Below, in pieces: positions 21,157 through 32,115 of a stretch of 64,000 bases of DNA (within the stretch, counting starts at the first letter, position 1; each line of letters starts with the position of its first letter). Where the stretch lies: contig CM071935.1 of NCBI GenBank assembly GCA_016081115.2, forward strand, positions 53,058,680-53,122,679. The letters run 5' to 3'. The stretch is from Rehmannia glutinosa. Lineage: Eukaryota; Streptophyta; Magnoliopsida; Lamiales; Orobanchaceae. Made by a program: the position numbers and the translations under genes. Below the pieces are notes generated by a model, which made no database searches, was not told where the DNA came from, and saw only the letters and a program-made list of their open reading frames with translations.

Positions 21157-22409
21157 TGATGAGAATCCATCTAGGAAGGTTCCGGGCAACACCAAATGCA
21201 AGTTATCTCGAGTTCTTGAAGACTATGTAATTAAGTTCTTGAGTTCTCGTATTTGTTTATCATAGATTAGGTATTTATTTTTGTTGTTTTGAGTTGCCTA
21301 TATAAGGCAAACACTTGTTTATTTTTCATAATAACTTTGATATTGAATATTGATTTGAGAATTTTCTCTCCAACCCTTTGGGTTTTTCAAAGAGCTTCAA
21401 GATTGTTCATCTTATTGCAAATTCTGCCTTATCAAACAAACTTCCGCATTTGTTTGTGGCGTCTTCGCATACCAAGGTTCTTGCTTTGCTATGCAACGGG
21501 TCGAGGTTTCCACTATCTTTAACCGAACTAGTGAAGATCTTGGGTTAACAACATATTGTTGTTGGGTCGTATGCACAGTCGTTGTTGCGGGTCACATCAT
21601 TTGAGTGGCCAAGTTGATGTTAAAGGTCAATAACATTGAGTCTAGAGTCATGTTAGTTAATCATGTGTTGAAAGGAAGCATTGACGATCGAACAACAAGA
21701 GGTTGCGTTCAAAAACATCCAAGCGCGTCAACAGTTTTCAGCACTAGCAGGGTTTAGTATTTTGGCCATAACTTTCTCTACAAAACTGATATTGAGCTGA
21801 TTCAAGATGCTACGGAAAGAAAAGAGAAAGGACTACAACTTTCATGAAGACCCCAGGAGCTAATTCAGACTCAAACGGACAAAACGGAGGCCAACACTGC
21901 CTGACCGTGCTTATAGACACGGGCGTGCTAGGCATCACGGCCTTGCCGTGTCGAACAAATTTTTGGTCCCGAATTATAGCAGGCAACACGGCCTGGCCGT
22001 GTCCCATGACACGGCCGTGTTCGGGAGCCGCATTTTTTGAGTTGTTCAGTTTTTATTTCCTTTTTCGAAGTTGTTTCCTCGTTGGTTTTGGGTTTGTTTC
22101 GATTCGCCTATATAAGGCAAACACTTGTTTATTTTTCATAATAACTTTGATATTGAATATTGATTTGAGAATTTTCTCTCCAATCCTTTGGGTTTTTCGA
22201 AGAGCTTTAAGATTGTTCATCTTGTTGCGAATTCTGACTTATCAAACAAACTTCCGCATTTGTTTGTGGCATCTTCGCATACCAAGGTTCTTGCTTTGCT
22301 AAGCAATGGGTCGAGGTTTCCACCATCTTTAACTGAACTAGTGAAGATCTTGGGTTAACAACATATTATTGTTGGGTCGTATGCACAGTCGTTGTTGCGG
22401 TTCACGTCA
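21157..22409 (+). repeat. 3' LTR of gypsy G, chimeric (1253 bp)
   Basis: It is composed of a complete short-form LTR (21157-21599) joined at CATCATTTGAGTGG to the middle and end of a long-form LTR (21600-22409). The promoter-like CCTATATAAGG and the downstream segment therefore occur twice (21299 and 22109). It also carries CACGGCC-type palindromes at 21900-22020 that are absent from the 5' LTR. Confidence 0.8.
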
Positions 22410-23330
22410 ACTTGTCCCCATTATAGAAAAATGAAGTGATATTACCAAAAACTACCACAAGATTTGTGTGATACTTTGTTAGTAAAAAGTGATACTTTAA
22501 GCACAGAAAGTGATACTTTTAAGTAAAAAAGTGATACTTTTCACCTGCAGTTGTTCACATAACAAAAAATATGCAAAAGTAGCATTTCCCATATAAACTT
22601 ATACTCATCCCCACAAACTACACTACGTATCTTTCTTGAGAGACATTGTTCCCCATTACAGAAAAAATCAAATAATATTACCCAAAACTGCCACAAGATT
22701 CGTGTGATACTTTGTTAGTAAAAAGTGATACTTTAAAGGTATACTCTTAAGTAAAAAAAAATGATACTTTACACATGTAGTTGTTTAGGTTAACAAAAAG
22801 TACACATGTTTTCCCATATACACTTGTACCATCCACACAACCTACAAAAACTATATAATGCATCCTTTTTTTTTGGACACTCATTCTCATTACAAAAACT
22901 ATCAAAGTATCATTACAAAAAACCTCCACAAATATCTTTACAAAAAGGATGCACCACATGAATACCTAAAAATATACACTGCACATTAATCTCTCATCTT
23001 CTATAGACTTTTGTGCTTTCACTTTATAATACCATCATTTCCGTTTCCCAGTAACAGGAACGATTGCTGATTCTTGAGTCTTTATACTTCACTGCAAAAA
23101 CATATGGAAGAGTGATCGAATTAAAATTGGGAATAAACTTATTATGATACTTTTTATATAAAAAGTGATACTTTGTATGTAATAAGTGATACTTTTCATA
23201 GTATTACAAAATTATTTGAACTCAAGAACCAAACAGCAGAATAATAAAATACATGCAATACTTTGTTTACAACAACTGATACTTTTACGACAAAAAATAT
23301 ACTTTTAAGGGCAAAAGTAATACTAGTCAT
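22410..23330. repeat. GTGATACTTT-rich tandem repeats (right part)
   Basis: Two further units with TTGTTCCCCATTACAG starts (22414 and 22647) are followed by more decayed units up to about 23330. They continue the array interrupted at 18859. Confidence 0.75.
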
Positions 23331-23699
23331 ATAAAAATACAGAAACATCAAAACATCAAACACAACGTTACTTCACATACTGACTACAGAAACCTAAAAA
23401 TACATGCTCAAATTAAAATCCTAACAAAATACATGCTCAAATTTAAACCATAACATATATTTTCAAGCAAAATCTGGAAAACAAATTCGAAAATAACTAA
23501 ATTCGAAGAGAATCAAAGAAACGAAAGAAAAAAACTGCAGAAAAACTTAAGGAGTACATGATTCTTGGTCGAAAAAGAGGCCAAACTTGGAACCACCATG
23601 AAAATGAGGAAGAGAAACGCCCAAAAATCGCAAAGAAAAACGAGAAAAAGAAAGGGGAAAAATCGCCATGAAACGTTTGAAGAGAGAGAAGAGAGAACA
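23331..23699. other. MULE-like internal sequence, no gene seen
   Basis: AT-rich and then AG-rich (GAAAAAGAAAGGGG, AGAGAGAAGAGAG) sequence leading into the right inverted end. Open frames here are low-complexity. Confidence 0.5.
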
Positions 23700-23813
23700 T
23701 AGAGAAATAACGATCGTTTGGGTAATGGGGGTAATTTCCGCGGATTGTGGGTAGAGGACTCGGGTAGCGGGTTTGGGGCTCCGTCTCACGGATAAGTTTT
23801 TGTGTAATACAAA

Positions 23814-24266
23814 AGTCTCTTTAACTAGATTATAACTGTACAAATGTTCAAAGTGAATCTTACCCTGATTTTTAAATAAAAAAATCAACCACCCCATTCT
23901 GGCACACATCTGCTATATAGGATAAAATTAATGTTCAGCAATAAATTTCAATAGGTCTTCTCTAATTATTCTGTAACTTGAAAGTTATTTATTACAATAG
24001 GATGCGCAACTATTAAAATCCTACATTGCCATCATATAATACAAAAACATTATTTAATGCTCCTTTTTTAGGTGAAATCATTGGTGGCATTTTATCAATA
24101 ATAATGTTGTTTGATGATTTCAAATTCAATAATTTTTTCAGTACATATTTGGGAGGAGAGGGAGTGGAGAGAATCAAACCCAAAATCTATAATCTCGCAT
24201 AAAAGTTTTAACCAGTGGATTATTATCCGATTCTCATTCAATAAGTTTTATTAGTGAAAAAGAAAC
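23814..24266. other. intergenic, nothing recognised
   Basis: AT-rich sequence between the MULE-like element and the next MITE. I see no gene or repeat. Confidence 0.5.
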
Positions 24267-24269
24267 TAA

Positions 24270-24769
24270 GGGTCCATTTGGATAGGGGGATTCAATTCCA
24301 ATGTATTTAAATATGAATGGATTTCAAATACCTTGAATTTGAAATCCATCTATTGTTTGGATGATGTGGGTTTGTGTAGAAATTTAATCCATCGTAAAAT
24401 TTTAATAAAATAATTTAAAAGTTCTATTCAATTTCTTAATTCACATTTAATAAATGTGTGTAAATGTGTGCAGTGTGTGTAAGTGTTTGCAGTGTGTGTA
24501 AATGTGTGTGTGTGTGTGTGCAATGTGTATAAGTGTGTACAGTGTGTAGTGTATGTGAATATGCAAGTGTGCATAAAAAAAATAAATTTCAAATGAATAA
24601 GTTTTGGGAGGAATTTAAAATCCTTTGAAAATGAACTAAAACTTAAAGATGGATTTGAAATTAAATCCATAGATTTGAATTTATATACCAAACAAAAATA
24701 TGAATTTAGCTAACAAATTCAGATCTCACATCCCAAATCTCCTCTCAAATCCTCTATCCAAATGCACTC
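24270..24769. mobile_element. Tourist-like MITE (500 bp)
   Basis: The ends are inverted copies: GGGTCCATTTGGATAG on the left and the complement of GAGTGCATTTGGATAG on the right. TAA flanks both sides (24267-24269 and 24770-24772). This end sequence and a three-base TAA duplication are usual for PIF/Harbinger MITEs. It contains a (GT)n-rich stretch at 24455-24560. Confidence 0.82.
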
Positions 24770-24772
24770 TAA

Positions 24773-26346
24773 AAGTTTTGAAAACTGCGTCTTCGTCAAC
24801 TAAAATAAATTAGATTAAAAGTAGACCACATTAGTTCTCATCCCATTCGTTACTGTTCTCAAGCAGATGGTAGTGACATCGATATCATTAGCTAATTGGA
24901 CAAAGGAATAGAAAGCGTGTGTTCTCAATTAAAATCCTATTTCAATTTTTTTATTACACAAAATAGTACACATCAAACATATGCCACCAACATCTGAATA
25001 ATAGTTGGACAGAAGCATTTAAAAACAAGTCAATTTATAGACTTTTGACATTATGACAATTTGTTTGTGAACCCAACACATGACAAATTGAAATGACGAT
25101 AATAATATTCGAGACATGTGACCCTAAACTAACAAAAATAACAATAAAGCATTAGATGATCTCAAATTAAAGAACATAGAGACACGTGCGAAATGTTGTT
25201 CATTTAAATATATATTTTTCCAAAAAATCTATATCTATACATATATATATAATATATATACTACTACTATTAATTAATTAATTAAATTTATTTAATTTAA
25301 TATTAATAATAATAATAATAATACTATAATAATGAATAATTAATAATTATTATTAATACTATTAATAGTGTGAATAGGTTTTAATGTTTCTTAAAAATTT
25401 TGATTTGCCAAAAATATCCATATGGTAAAGTTAGATTTAGGGGTAATTAAGTAGTTTTCCATATTGATTTTGCTTTTATGTTTTTTAATAATATTGACAA
25501 GTGTCTCTTTATATTACAAACTCTTCTTAATGATTTATTTCAATTTAATTTAATTCTTAGAATATTTTAAATTTTTAAATATTATTAATTTTATATTATA
25601 CTAGATATCGAGAACCTTCCAACCATATGTCATAAACATATATAAAAGATTTCATATGAGAGAATTTTAGGCATTTAAAGTTGAGTGTTCTGCAAAATGT
25701 ACATTTATAATGTTTTTCTTTAATTTTCTAAATAATTAAATACATCAAAAAATAAAAACGAGTATGAATTTACAGCAAAACAAAGAGAAAAAATAAATAA
25801 ATAAAATAACTAATTTAGTTCTATTCTAAATAAATAGCAGGACAAAATATATTTTCTAAACTTCACTATTGGTTGGAAATATCCATACAATAATAAATTT
25901 ATCATCTATCAAACACCCTAAATTTGAGATAATATTTTCTTTGGTTGGAGTAAATTTTACATTTTTAGGTATGGGAAGATTGGAATTTGCGACTATTGAA
26001 AATTTCAAGTAATATTTATGCTTTTCCCATAAAATAAAAATTATTTTTTAAGATATATTAAATATATTTTTTTACTAAATTTTGAATAAATATTATTTTG
26101 TTTCTAAGAATTATTCATTAATCTTTATGTATGTTTTTGTCTATAATAATGGATATACGGTTTAACGTGATTTAAATTCAATTATCAGTTTATTTTATTT
26201 GTGTATTCTTTTGATAAAAAGGAACTCGATCATTGTGACAATGTAAAGTTAAATTTGCAAAATAAATATATTAAAAGTATATAGTCTAACGCCTAAAAAT
26301 AAAATAAACATGGCTACGAGTTATGTGTTTGAAATTAATGAAATGA
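24773..26346. other. AT-rich intergenic DNA
   Basis: It contains (AAT)n and TTAATTAA-like low complexity near 25250-25380. No gene, LTR end or TIR pair was recognised. Confidence 0.55.
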
Positions 26347-26351
26347 GATTT

Positions 26352-27869
26352 TGTAGGTCCTAAGGGGTGTGAGTAAGGTTTAGAAGGGGGGTTGAATAAA
26401 CCTTACCAAATTTTTGATTTTAGTCCTTTTAAAAATTACAACAGAGTTGACTCAAACAAATTTGTGTCCTTGAGAGGGACACTAAGTTGGTTATTCAAAT
26501 AAGTTAGCCACTCAACGCACTCGATAGAGTTGTTGATAGAATAACTCACTTTAACCTAAACTTAACTTGGTTGGTTTGGTTTTATCAAAAAGACTTAACA
26601 CCCTTGATTTGTTTTAAGTTTGTTTTAACACTTGATTTTTAGCACTTGGTTATTAATCGCTTGGATAGCAAATATGATTCTAACAAATGAGATATAATAT
26701 AAGTATGCAAGAAAGTAAATGTGCTTAAAGTAAATGACACAAATAATTTTATAGAGGTTCAAGATGGGGTAATTCTTCTAATCCTCTCTTCTCTAACTCC
26801 TGGAGGAATCCACTAAGTAATAGATCAGTTTACAAAATGGTGAACAGTCTGGAGACAACCTTGATCACACAAAGCTTCTCTTGCTGACTCGGCTTCTTCA
26901 CAGGCACCGCTTGCTCTTTTTCAAACACTTCTCAAGTTCTTGGATTTGATCACGTAGCCCTCCAACAAACTTGATACTGGTTCTACCTTGAACCTTCCTA
27001 TAATCCTCATTGGAAAGTAGACCCCTTTTGATTCTTCAAAAGTTTTCTCTTCAACAGATTTGAAGTTGTCTTTCCTTCACAAAACCAGTTGGATCGATTT
27101 CCTTCGAGTTTGTGCTTGAGGATTTGCTTGAATGTACTTGAGAATTTCTCAGGTTAAATGCTTGAATATTGCTTGCTTGTTCGTGGTTCAGGTTCATAAG
27201 GTAACTTCTTCTCAATAAATTCCTGCCTCTTATAGTGCACTCTTGAAATTTTGTCCGCTGAAGAGATAAAGGCTAATTTCAAAAGTTACTTATGTTCGTT
27301 GGCTTGTCTTGTCTGCAGTCCTTGATGTTGACATTTCCTCGTATTAAATGTCTTGAAGCATTGCAGATTTTCTGACACACGGTGCAGTGCTTCCCATTGG
27401 TTTATTCCTTTTGCACAATTCTGGGACTAACACTTTACACCTGACAGCTTTGACATATTACTATTCTAAGTAACATTCTTGACTTTTAATCAATGGATCT
27501 AAGTCAATTGTCTTGACTAGACTGCTGTCTTTACCCCAGGTGACTTGAGTCAGCTTCCAGTCATTGGATGACTCAACTATCACTTCAACTTTGAGACTTG
27601 GCTTCTTGAGCTAACTTGACTTACATTTCTTACAGTTGTTCCTCAGCTGACTCTCCTTCAGTCGAGTCCTTGACTTCCTTCTTGGCCATACTCAGCTGAC
27701 ACACAGCAGAGTCTTCAATCCAGTCCGCAGTTGACTTCTTGTATTTCTTGGCATAGCTGACTTGACTCAGCTCTTCCAGCCCTATCTATTACAAGGAAAA
27801 TGGGGTGCCAACTTCCTAGTTTAAGTTTTACATGGTATCATCAAAATCTACTTAATAAATTTCCTAACA
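26352..27869 (-). repeat. solo LTR of copia family C (1518 bp)
   Basis: Plus-strand ends are TGTAGGTCCTAAGG and TTTCCTAACA. A perfect 5-bp duplication GATTT lies on both sides (26347-26351 and 27870-27874), and no internal region is adjacent. This is the product of recombination between two LTRs. It matches the LTRs at 51066-52613 (same strand) and 55610-57152 (opposite). Confidence 0.9.
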
Positions 27870-27874
27870 GATTT

Positions 27875-28373
27875 TAAATCTCAAGGAGTAGTGGATGAGA
27901 TATGAGTAGTATTTGTTTAATTTTGATTATTCACAATTGTATAGTTATAATTTTTTTTAAGGATTGGTATATTTCTATTCTAAAACTAAATAAATAAAAA
28001 ATAAAAGAAAAAAAATTTTACAGTAAAAAATACAATAATGATATAAAACAGTTAATACTGAGAATTTTGATGCTAAATTAAAAATTTGGCTCCAAGAAAA
28101 ACAATGTAAGAGAACTAAGTTTTTTTAACATTTATTTATGCACTTATTTATTTTCTATGGATGCACCATTTGACCTTTCAATTCCTATAATGTAGATATA
28201 TTTATCAATTTTAATAATATATAATTGTATATTCTTTTAGTTAAATAAGCCCAAATAATATGGTAATAAAAATATGAAATTAACTAAAAAAAATATTTAA
28301 AAGGATAAATATTTATTGTCAAACTTAACGGAATGTAATTTTAAATTATGTTTTAATATGGAGGTATAGAGTG
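27875..28373. other. AT-rich spacer between two opposed LTRs
   Basis: About 500 bp without a recognised gene or element. Confidence 0.5.
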
Positions 28374-29535
28374 TGTTAGAAAATTTATTTGTATAGACTT
28401 TGATGATGCATAGTAAACTTAGATTAGAAATTTGGCACCCCATTTTCTGTTGTATTTTAATTTTCAACTATGTAATAGATAGGAAATTAGCTGAGTTGTA
28501 AAGCAACAGAGTTGAAGATACAGAAGACAAAATGAAGAAATGCAGAGAAGATTCAGCTGTGTCATAGCTGAGTATAGAAGAAGACTATTAGTCAAGTAAA
28601 GAAGTTGTGTCTTTCAGTAGACTCATAGCTAAGTCATCTAAGAATTATCTCTCAAGTTATACATTCAAATCCTCAAGTCTAAACTCTCAAAGTGATTCTG
28701 ACCAACACATTCGGTGAAGGAATAAAGAAAACTTCAACCTGTTGAAGAGAAAATCTTATTTTTCAAGAACAAGGGGTCTGCACTTTCACGTGGTGAAGGA
28801 CATACAATAAGGTTCAAGTTAGAGTCTATTTCGAATCCAACAGAGGGTTGTGTGATCAAGTCCGAAGGGTTTGAAGAGCTGAAGTAGTGAGGCAGCTGCC
28901 TTAAGAAGAAACTGAATCCCAGGAGTTAAGCTAGTTGTGTGATCAACGCTTAATCAGATTATATTATCCTTTTTTTAACAAGTTGTTGCATTAGTGGATT
29001 ACCTCCAGAAGTTGGAGAAGAGTGGAGTAGAGGAATTACCGCATCCTCGAACTACTACAAAATTATTTGTGTCATTTACTTTCAGCATTTAATTTCTGCA
29101 TATTTATTATTGTTGATTTACATTTGCTTACTCAACTGATAATAATTTAACCTAAAACAAGTGTTGAAAACCATATTCTTAAAAAAGGTGTAAGACTTCC
29201 ACTAATTAGGTTGAAAACCATATTCTTAAAAAGGGTGTAAGACTTCGGCTGTAAAAACCAAGTAAACTGATTTTCTAAAAGAGCTCACTTCACTCAACTG
29301 AGTTACTCAATCAACATCTCTCCCGAGTCTATTGAGTGGTTAACTCTCCTATTGAGGTTAGACCCAACTGTCTCTCAAGAGACTCAGTTGTTTACTTGTA
29401 TAAAACTCTGATTTAACTAGAAATCAAAAAATTGGTTAAGTCTATTCAACCCGCCCCCAACGATTAACATTATTCTTGTTCTTATTAGTTCTTTCTACTT
29501 GACTAAGTAGTAACTAACACTCCTTGGGACCTGCA
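28374..29535 (+). repeat. solo LTR of copia family C, plus orientation (about 1160 bp)
   Basis: It begins TGTTAGAAAATTTATTTG and ends CCTTGGGACCTGCA, the reverse of the neighbouring LTR's layout. Shared phrases include GGCACCCCATTTTC and GGAGTTGGAGAAGAG-like text. The flanks (TAGAG before, AAGAG after) agree only partly, so the duplication is uncertain. No internal region follows. Confidence 0.78.
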
Positions 29536-29604
29536 AAGAGTAGGCAAATATTTTTTTTTATTTTGATTATGTTTTTCTTGGTATAATAAAATTTTAATTA
29601 ATAG

Positions 29605-30567
29605 TATTAGAGTTGACTTATTTGGTCAAAACTTTGATAATTTAATATTGTTTATGTTTTATTATTTTGCCTATTTCTAGAACAAAATGTAGAAAATATT
29701 TTGCAGGCTTATTCCGCTGGATTGGAGAAAAGATGGGTCAGTTTGAGAGTTGAGAAATAGTAGGGATTGAGTCCTACTTTGTAGGGACACTATCTCCTCA
29801 AGCTCCCCACTAACCCATTTACTTGGGAGTTATTTGCATGATCGTTTTTGCAGGAATTTGGCTGATCTATAAAGAGGAAAGGTGCTGCACATTTTTCATG
29901 AAAGAAAAATACATAAATTAAAGAGAGTCCATCATTTATACAAGAGTGATTTAAGGGAAGGTGCCGAGTGTTTTTGTGGTGATACGTCACACCTTTTGCA
30001 ATACCTTCCTTCAGTGTTTTCTTCTTGTTGATATTTTTGAGAGACAAGTTGTTCTCTTACTTTGACGGATTCCAGTACTAGAAATTGGAGTTTTTTACAA
30101 AGAGAGTCCATTTTATACAAGAAGTGAGAGGAAGGTTCCTAGTGTGTTTGGTGCTGTCAGTATCACCTTTTGCAATACCTTTAGAAAGTTTGCTTCTTGT
30201 TGTTTGTTTGATAGATAGATTGTAATATGGGATAGGTTCAAGTTGTTCTCTCGATTTTATGGTAGAAGGTTGAGTTGAAGATGAAGTACAATAGGGAAGT
30301 CTTTGTCTTGTTCTTTATTTCTTGTAATCAACATTCTACTTCTTAGTTTTTTGTCTTATTGGCGCCACACAAGTATTTTTGTACTTGTGCAAATTTCGCA
30401 TATCCTGTGTTCGTTCTTATTATTATGCTTTGTTTATTTTTGTTGTTGATAAAATAAACAAATAATTTGAAAAACACTGTTTTCGCTGTGTGATACCTCA
30501 AGTGTTGCCAACACTCTGCACAACACTCACTACAAACTTAAAAGAATTCACCCCTTGAATTCTAACA
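29605..30567 (+). repeat. 5' LTR of copia E (963 bp)
   Basis: It runs from TATTAGAGTTGACTT (the expected TG start mutated to TA) to TTCTAACA. It is close to the 3' LTR, with scattered substitutions and small indels. Confidence 0.88.
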
Positions 30568-30568
30568 A

Positions 30569-30583
30569 TTGGCATCAAGAGCC
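30569..30583 (+). other. primer-binding site of copia E
   Basis: TTGGCATCAAGAGCC just inside the LTR is a variant of the initiator tRNA-Met complementary site. Confidence 0.7.
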
Positions 30584-30653
30584 TACACTTGATACTACTA
30601 AGTGAGATCCTGTAATTTTGCAGTGTTTGTTGATGTATAGTCGAGGAATTTCG

Positions 30654-31310
30654 ATGGTTCGTCCTCCATTTTTTGATGGAACGAACTACTCCTGTTGGAA
30701 AGTTAAGATGAGAGCCTACATAAAGTCGATTGATGAGCGCGCGTAGAGAAATATCCTGACTGGGTGGACTCCTCCGAGAATCATAGATGCTGGTGGTGAT
30801 TCAGTTCCTAAAAGTTAGATAGATTGGTCAAATGATGATGTTCAACTGGCCAGTTTTAATTCCAAAGCATTAAACGCTATTTTTAGGGTTGTGGATATGA
30901 ATCTTTTCAAAGTAAATTCAAATTGCAACTCAGCAAAAGGTGTATGGGATGCCTTGCAACTTCTTTGTGAAGGAACATAAGGTGTTCGAAGAACCAAATT
31001 GAGACTTCTTGAAACTCAGTTTGAAAATATACGAATGGAGAAAGATGAAAACATTTCATTTTACAATGCCAGAATTTGTGAGATTACAAATGAAGCACAA
31101 GCTCTTGGAGATCCGATCAGTAATGAAAGACTTGTTTGTAAAATCATGAGATCCCTTCCTAAGAGATCTAATGTCAAGATCTACACTATTGAGGAAACCA
31201 AAAACACAGACACTCTACGTCTTGATGAACTTATAGGCATATTACAGACGTTTGAGTTGAACTTGCTCAACAAGAGGAATATGGGGGAAAGGGTAAAAGA
31301 AAAAGTATAG
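30654..31310 (+). pseudogene. copia E gag remnant
   Basis: It starts at an ATG at 30654 (MVRPPFFDGTNYSCWKVKM), the usual beginning of a plant copia gag, and continues through KALNAIFRVVDMN, RRTKLRLLETQFENIRM, ENISFYNARICEI and LRLDELIGILQTFEL. In-frame stops occur near 30745, 30817 and 30978. The UBN2-type helical domain is clear; no zinc knuckle is kept. Confidence 0.82.
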
Positions 31311-31459
31311 TTTTCCAGTCACAAACTGAGGAAGCTATAGGTGTCTCCCTAAGTGATGATGACACTGATGCTGAAAAAGTGGAGGAAGAGGAGCACAATT
31401 AAGGCGTGTTTACTTTGTGCAAAAGTATACACCAAAATTCTGGAAGTTCTAGAGGTGTT

Positions 31460-32115
31460 GTCAAAAGTGATGTATCACCTGGTACAACACCTGATAATTT
31501 ATCATATTCTGAAAATGAAGCATAAGTTGATGGTAATCTTGTACCTGTGCACAGAGATCCTCCAAGGAAAATTCAGAAAGATCATCTCATTTCTCAAATC
31601 ATTGGAGAAGTTTCAGATCCCATCAGAACAAGAAGAAAAGAAAGGCCAAACTATCGAGATATGGTTAGACCATCTTACTTTTCTTCTATGTGTTTAAGTG
31701 CTATTTGCTTTCTGTCCAATGTTGAACCATAAAATGTGAATTAAGTTTTTAAGGCTAAATGTTGGATCGGTAACATGCATGAACTGTACAAATATAATGA
31801 TATTGAATATGTTGATGTTGGTTCTTTGTGTTCTCAACTTTTGTGGATGCGTCAAATGATTGATGATTATGGTGTTTCTAATGATATTCTGACCATGTAT
31901 TGTGACTACCTAAGTGATATATATATCTCTAGAAATTTGGTGCAACACTCTCGAACTAAACACATTGGCATAAGGCACCATTTTATTCGGGATTTGGTGG
32001 AGAAGGGTTTGATTCGCACTGATCATGTTTCCACTGAAATCAGATAGCTTACATTCTCACTAAATCGCTGGATTTTGAGATATTTTTCAGTCTTCAGAAA
32101 TCTCTTGGTCTTTGT
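31460..32115 (+). pseudogene. copia E pol scraps: integrase-RT spacer and RNase H end
   Basis: 31540-31670 encodes PPRKIQKDHLISQIIGE and RTRRKERPNYRD, like the spacer before the RT in copia pol. After a jump, 31775-32047 encodes CSQLLWMRQMIDDYG, LTMYCDYLSDIYISRN and HSRTKHIGIRHHFIRDLVEKG, the end of RNase H. The RT catalytic core is absent. Confidence 0.75.

Larger units (their letters stand above)
18865..22409 (+). mobile_element. Ty3/gypsy element G (Tekay/Del-like), gutted by a copia insertion
   Basis: The flanking 5-bp duplication ACTTG is perfect (18860-18864 and 22410-22414), and joining the flanks gives back an uninterrupted MULE repeat. It has a 5' LTR (18865-19306), a primer-binding site, about 130 bp of 5' internal sequence, then truncated copia A3, then 114 bp of 3' internal sequence with a polypurine tract, then an enlarged 3' LTR. 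Almost all gag-pol is gone. The phrase ATTCGAGGACGAATCC before the polypurine tract resembles the pol end of plant Tekay/Del elements. Confidence 0.82.
17981..23804. mobile_element. MULE-like DNA transposon, non-autonomous, hosting nested retroelements
   Basis: It is bounded by a perfect 9-bp duplication TAATACAAA (17972-17980 and 23805-23813). The ends are inverted relative to each other for about 100 bp, sharing ATCC(G/A)TGAGACGGAGCC, then AAACCCGCTAC and ATTACCCAAA in the same order. The left end has an additional short hairpin (TGTGAGACCGTCTCAC). No transposase is visible. Nine-base duplications and long inverted ends fit Mutator-like elements. Without the retroelements inserted at 18865-22409 it would be about 2.3 kb. 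Confidence 0.82.

Noticed and set aside
18955..22302. Open frame of 67-92 or more residues recurring at 18955, 21289 and 22100 with nearly the same protein
   Set aside because: It lies in the gypsy LTR and recurs only because the LTR does. The frame has no start in common, no family resemblance, and is changed in the solo LTR at 46597.
18540..23330. Regularly recurring GTGATACTTT as a CRISPR-like array
   Set aside because: The genome is a plant, the spacing is irregular, units also share the spacers, and no cas genes exist.
24428..24691. ORF with many Thr and His residues
   Set aside because: It is a translation of the (GT)n-rich part of the Tourist-like MITE.
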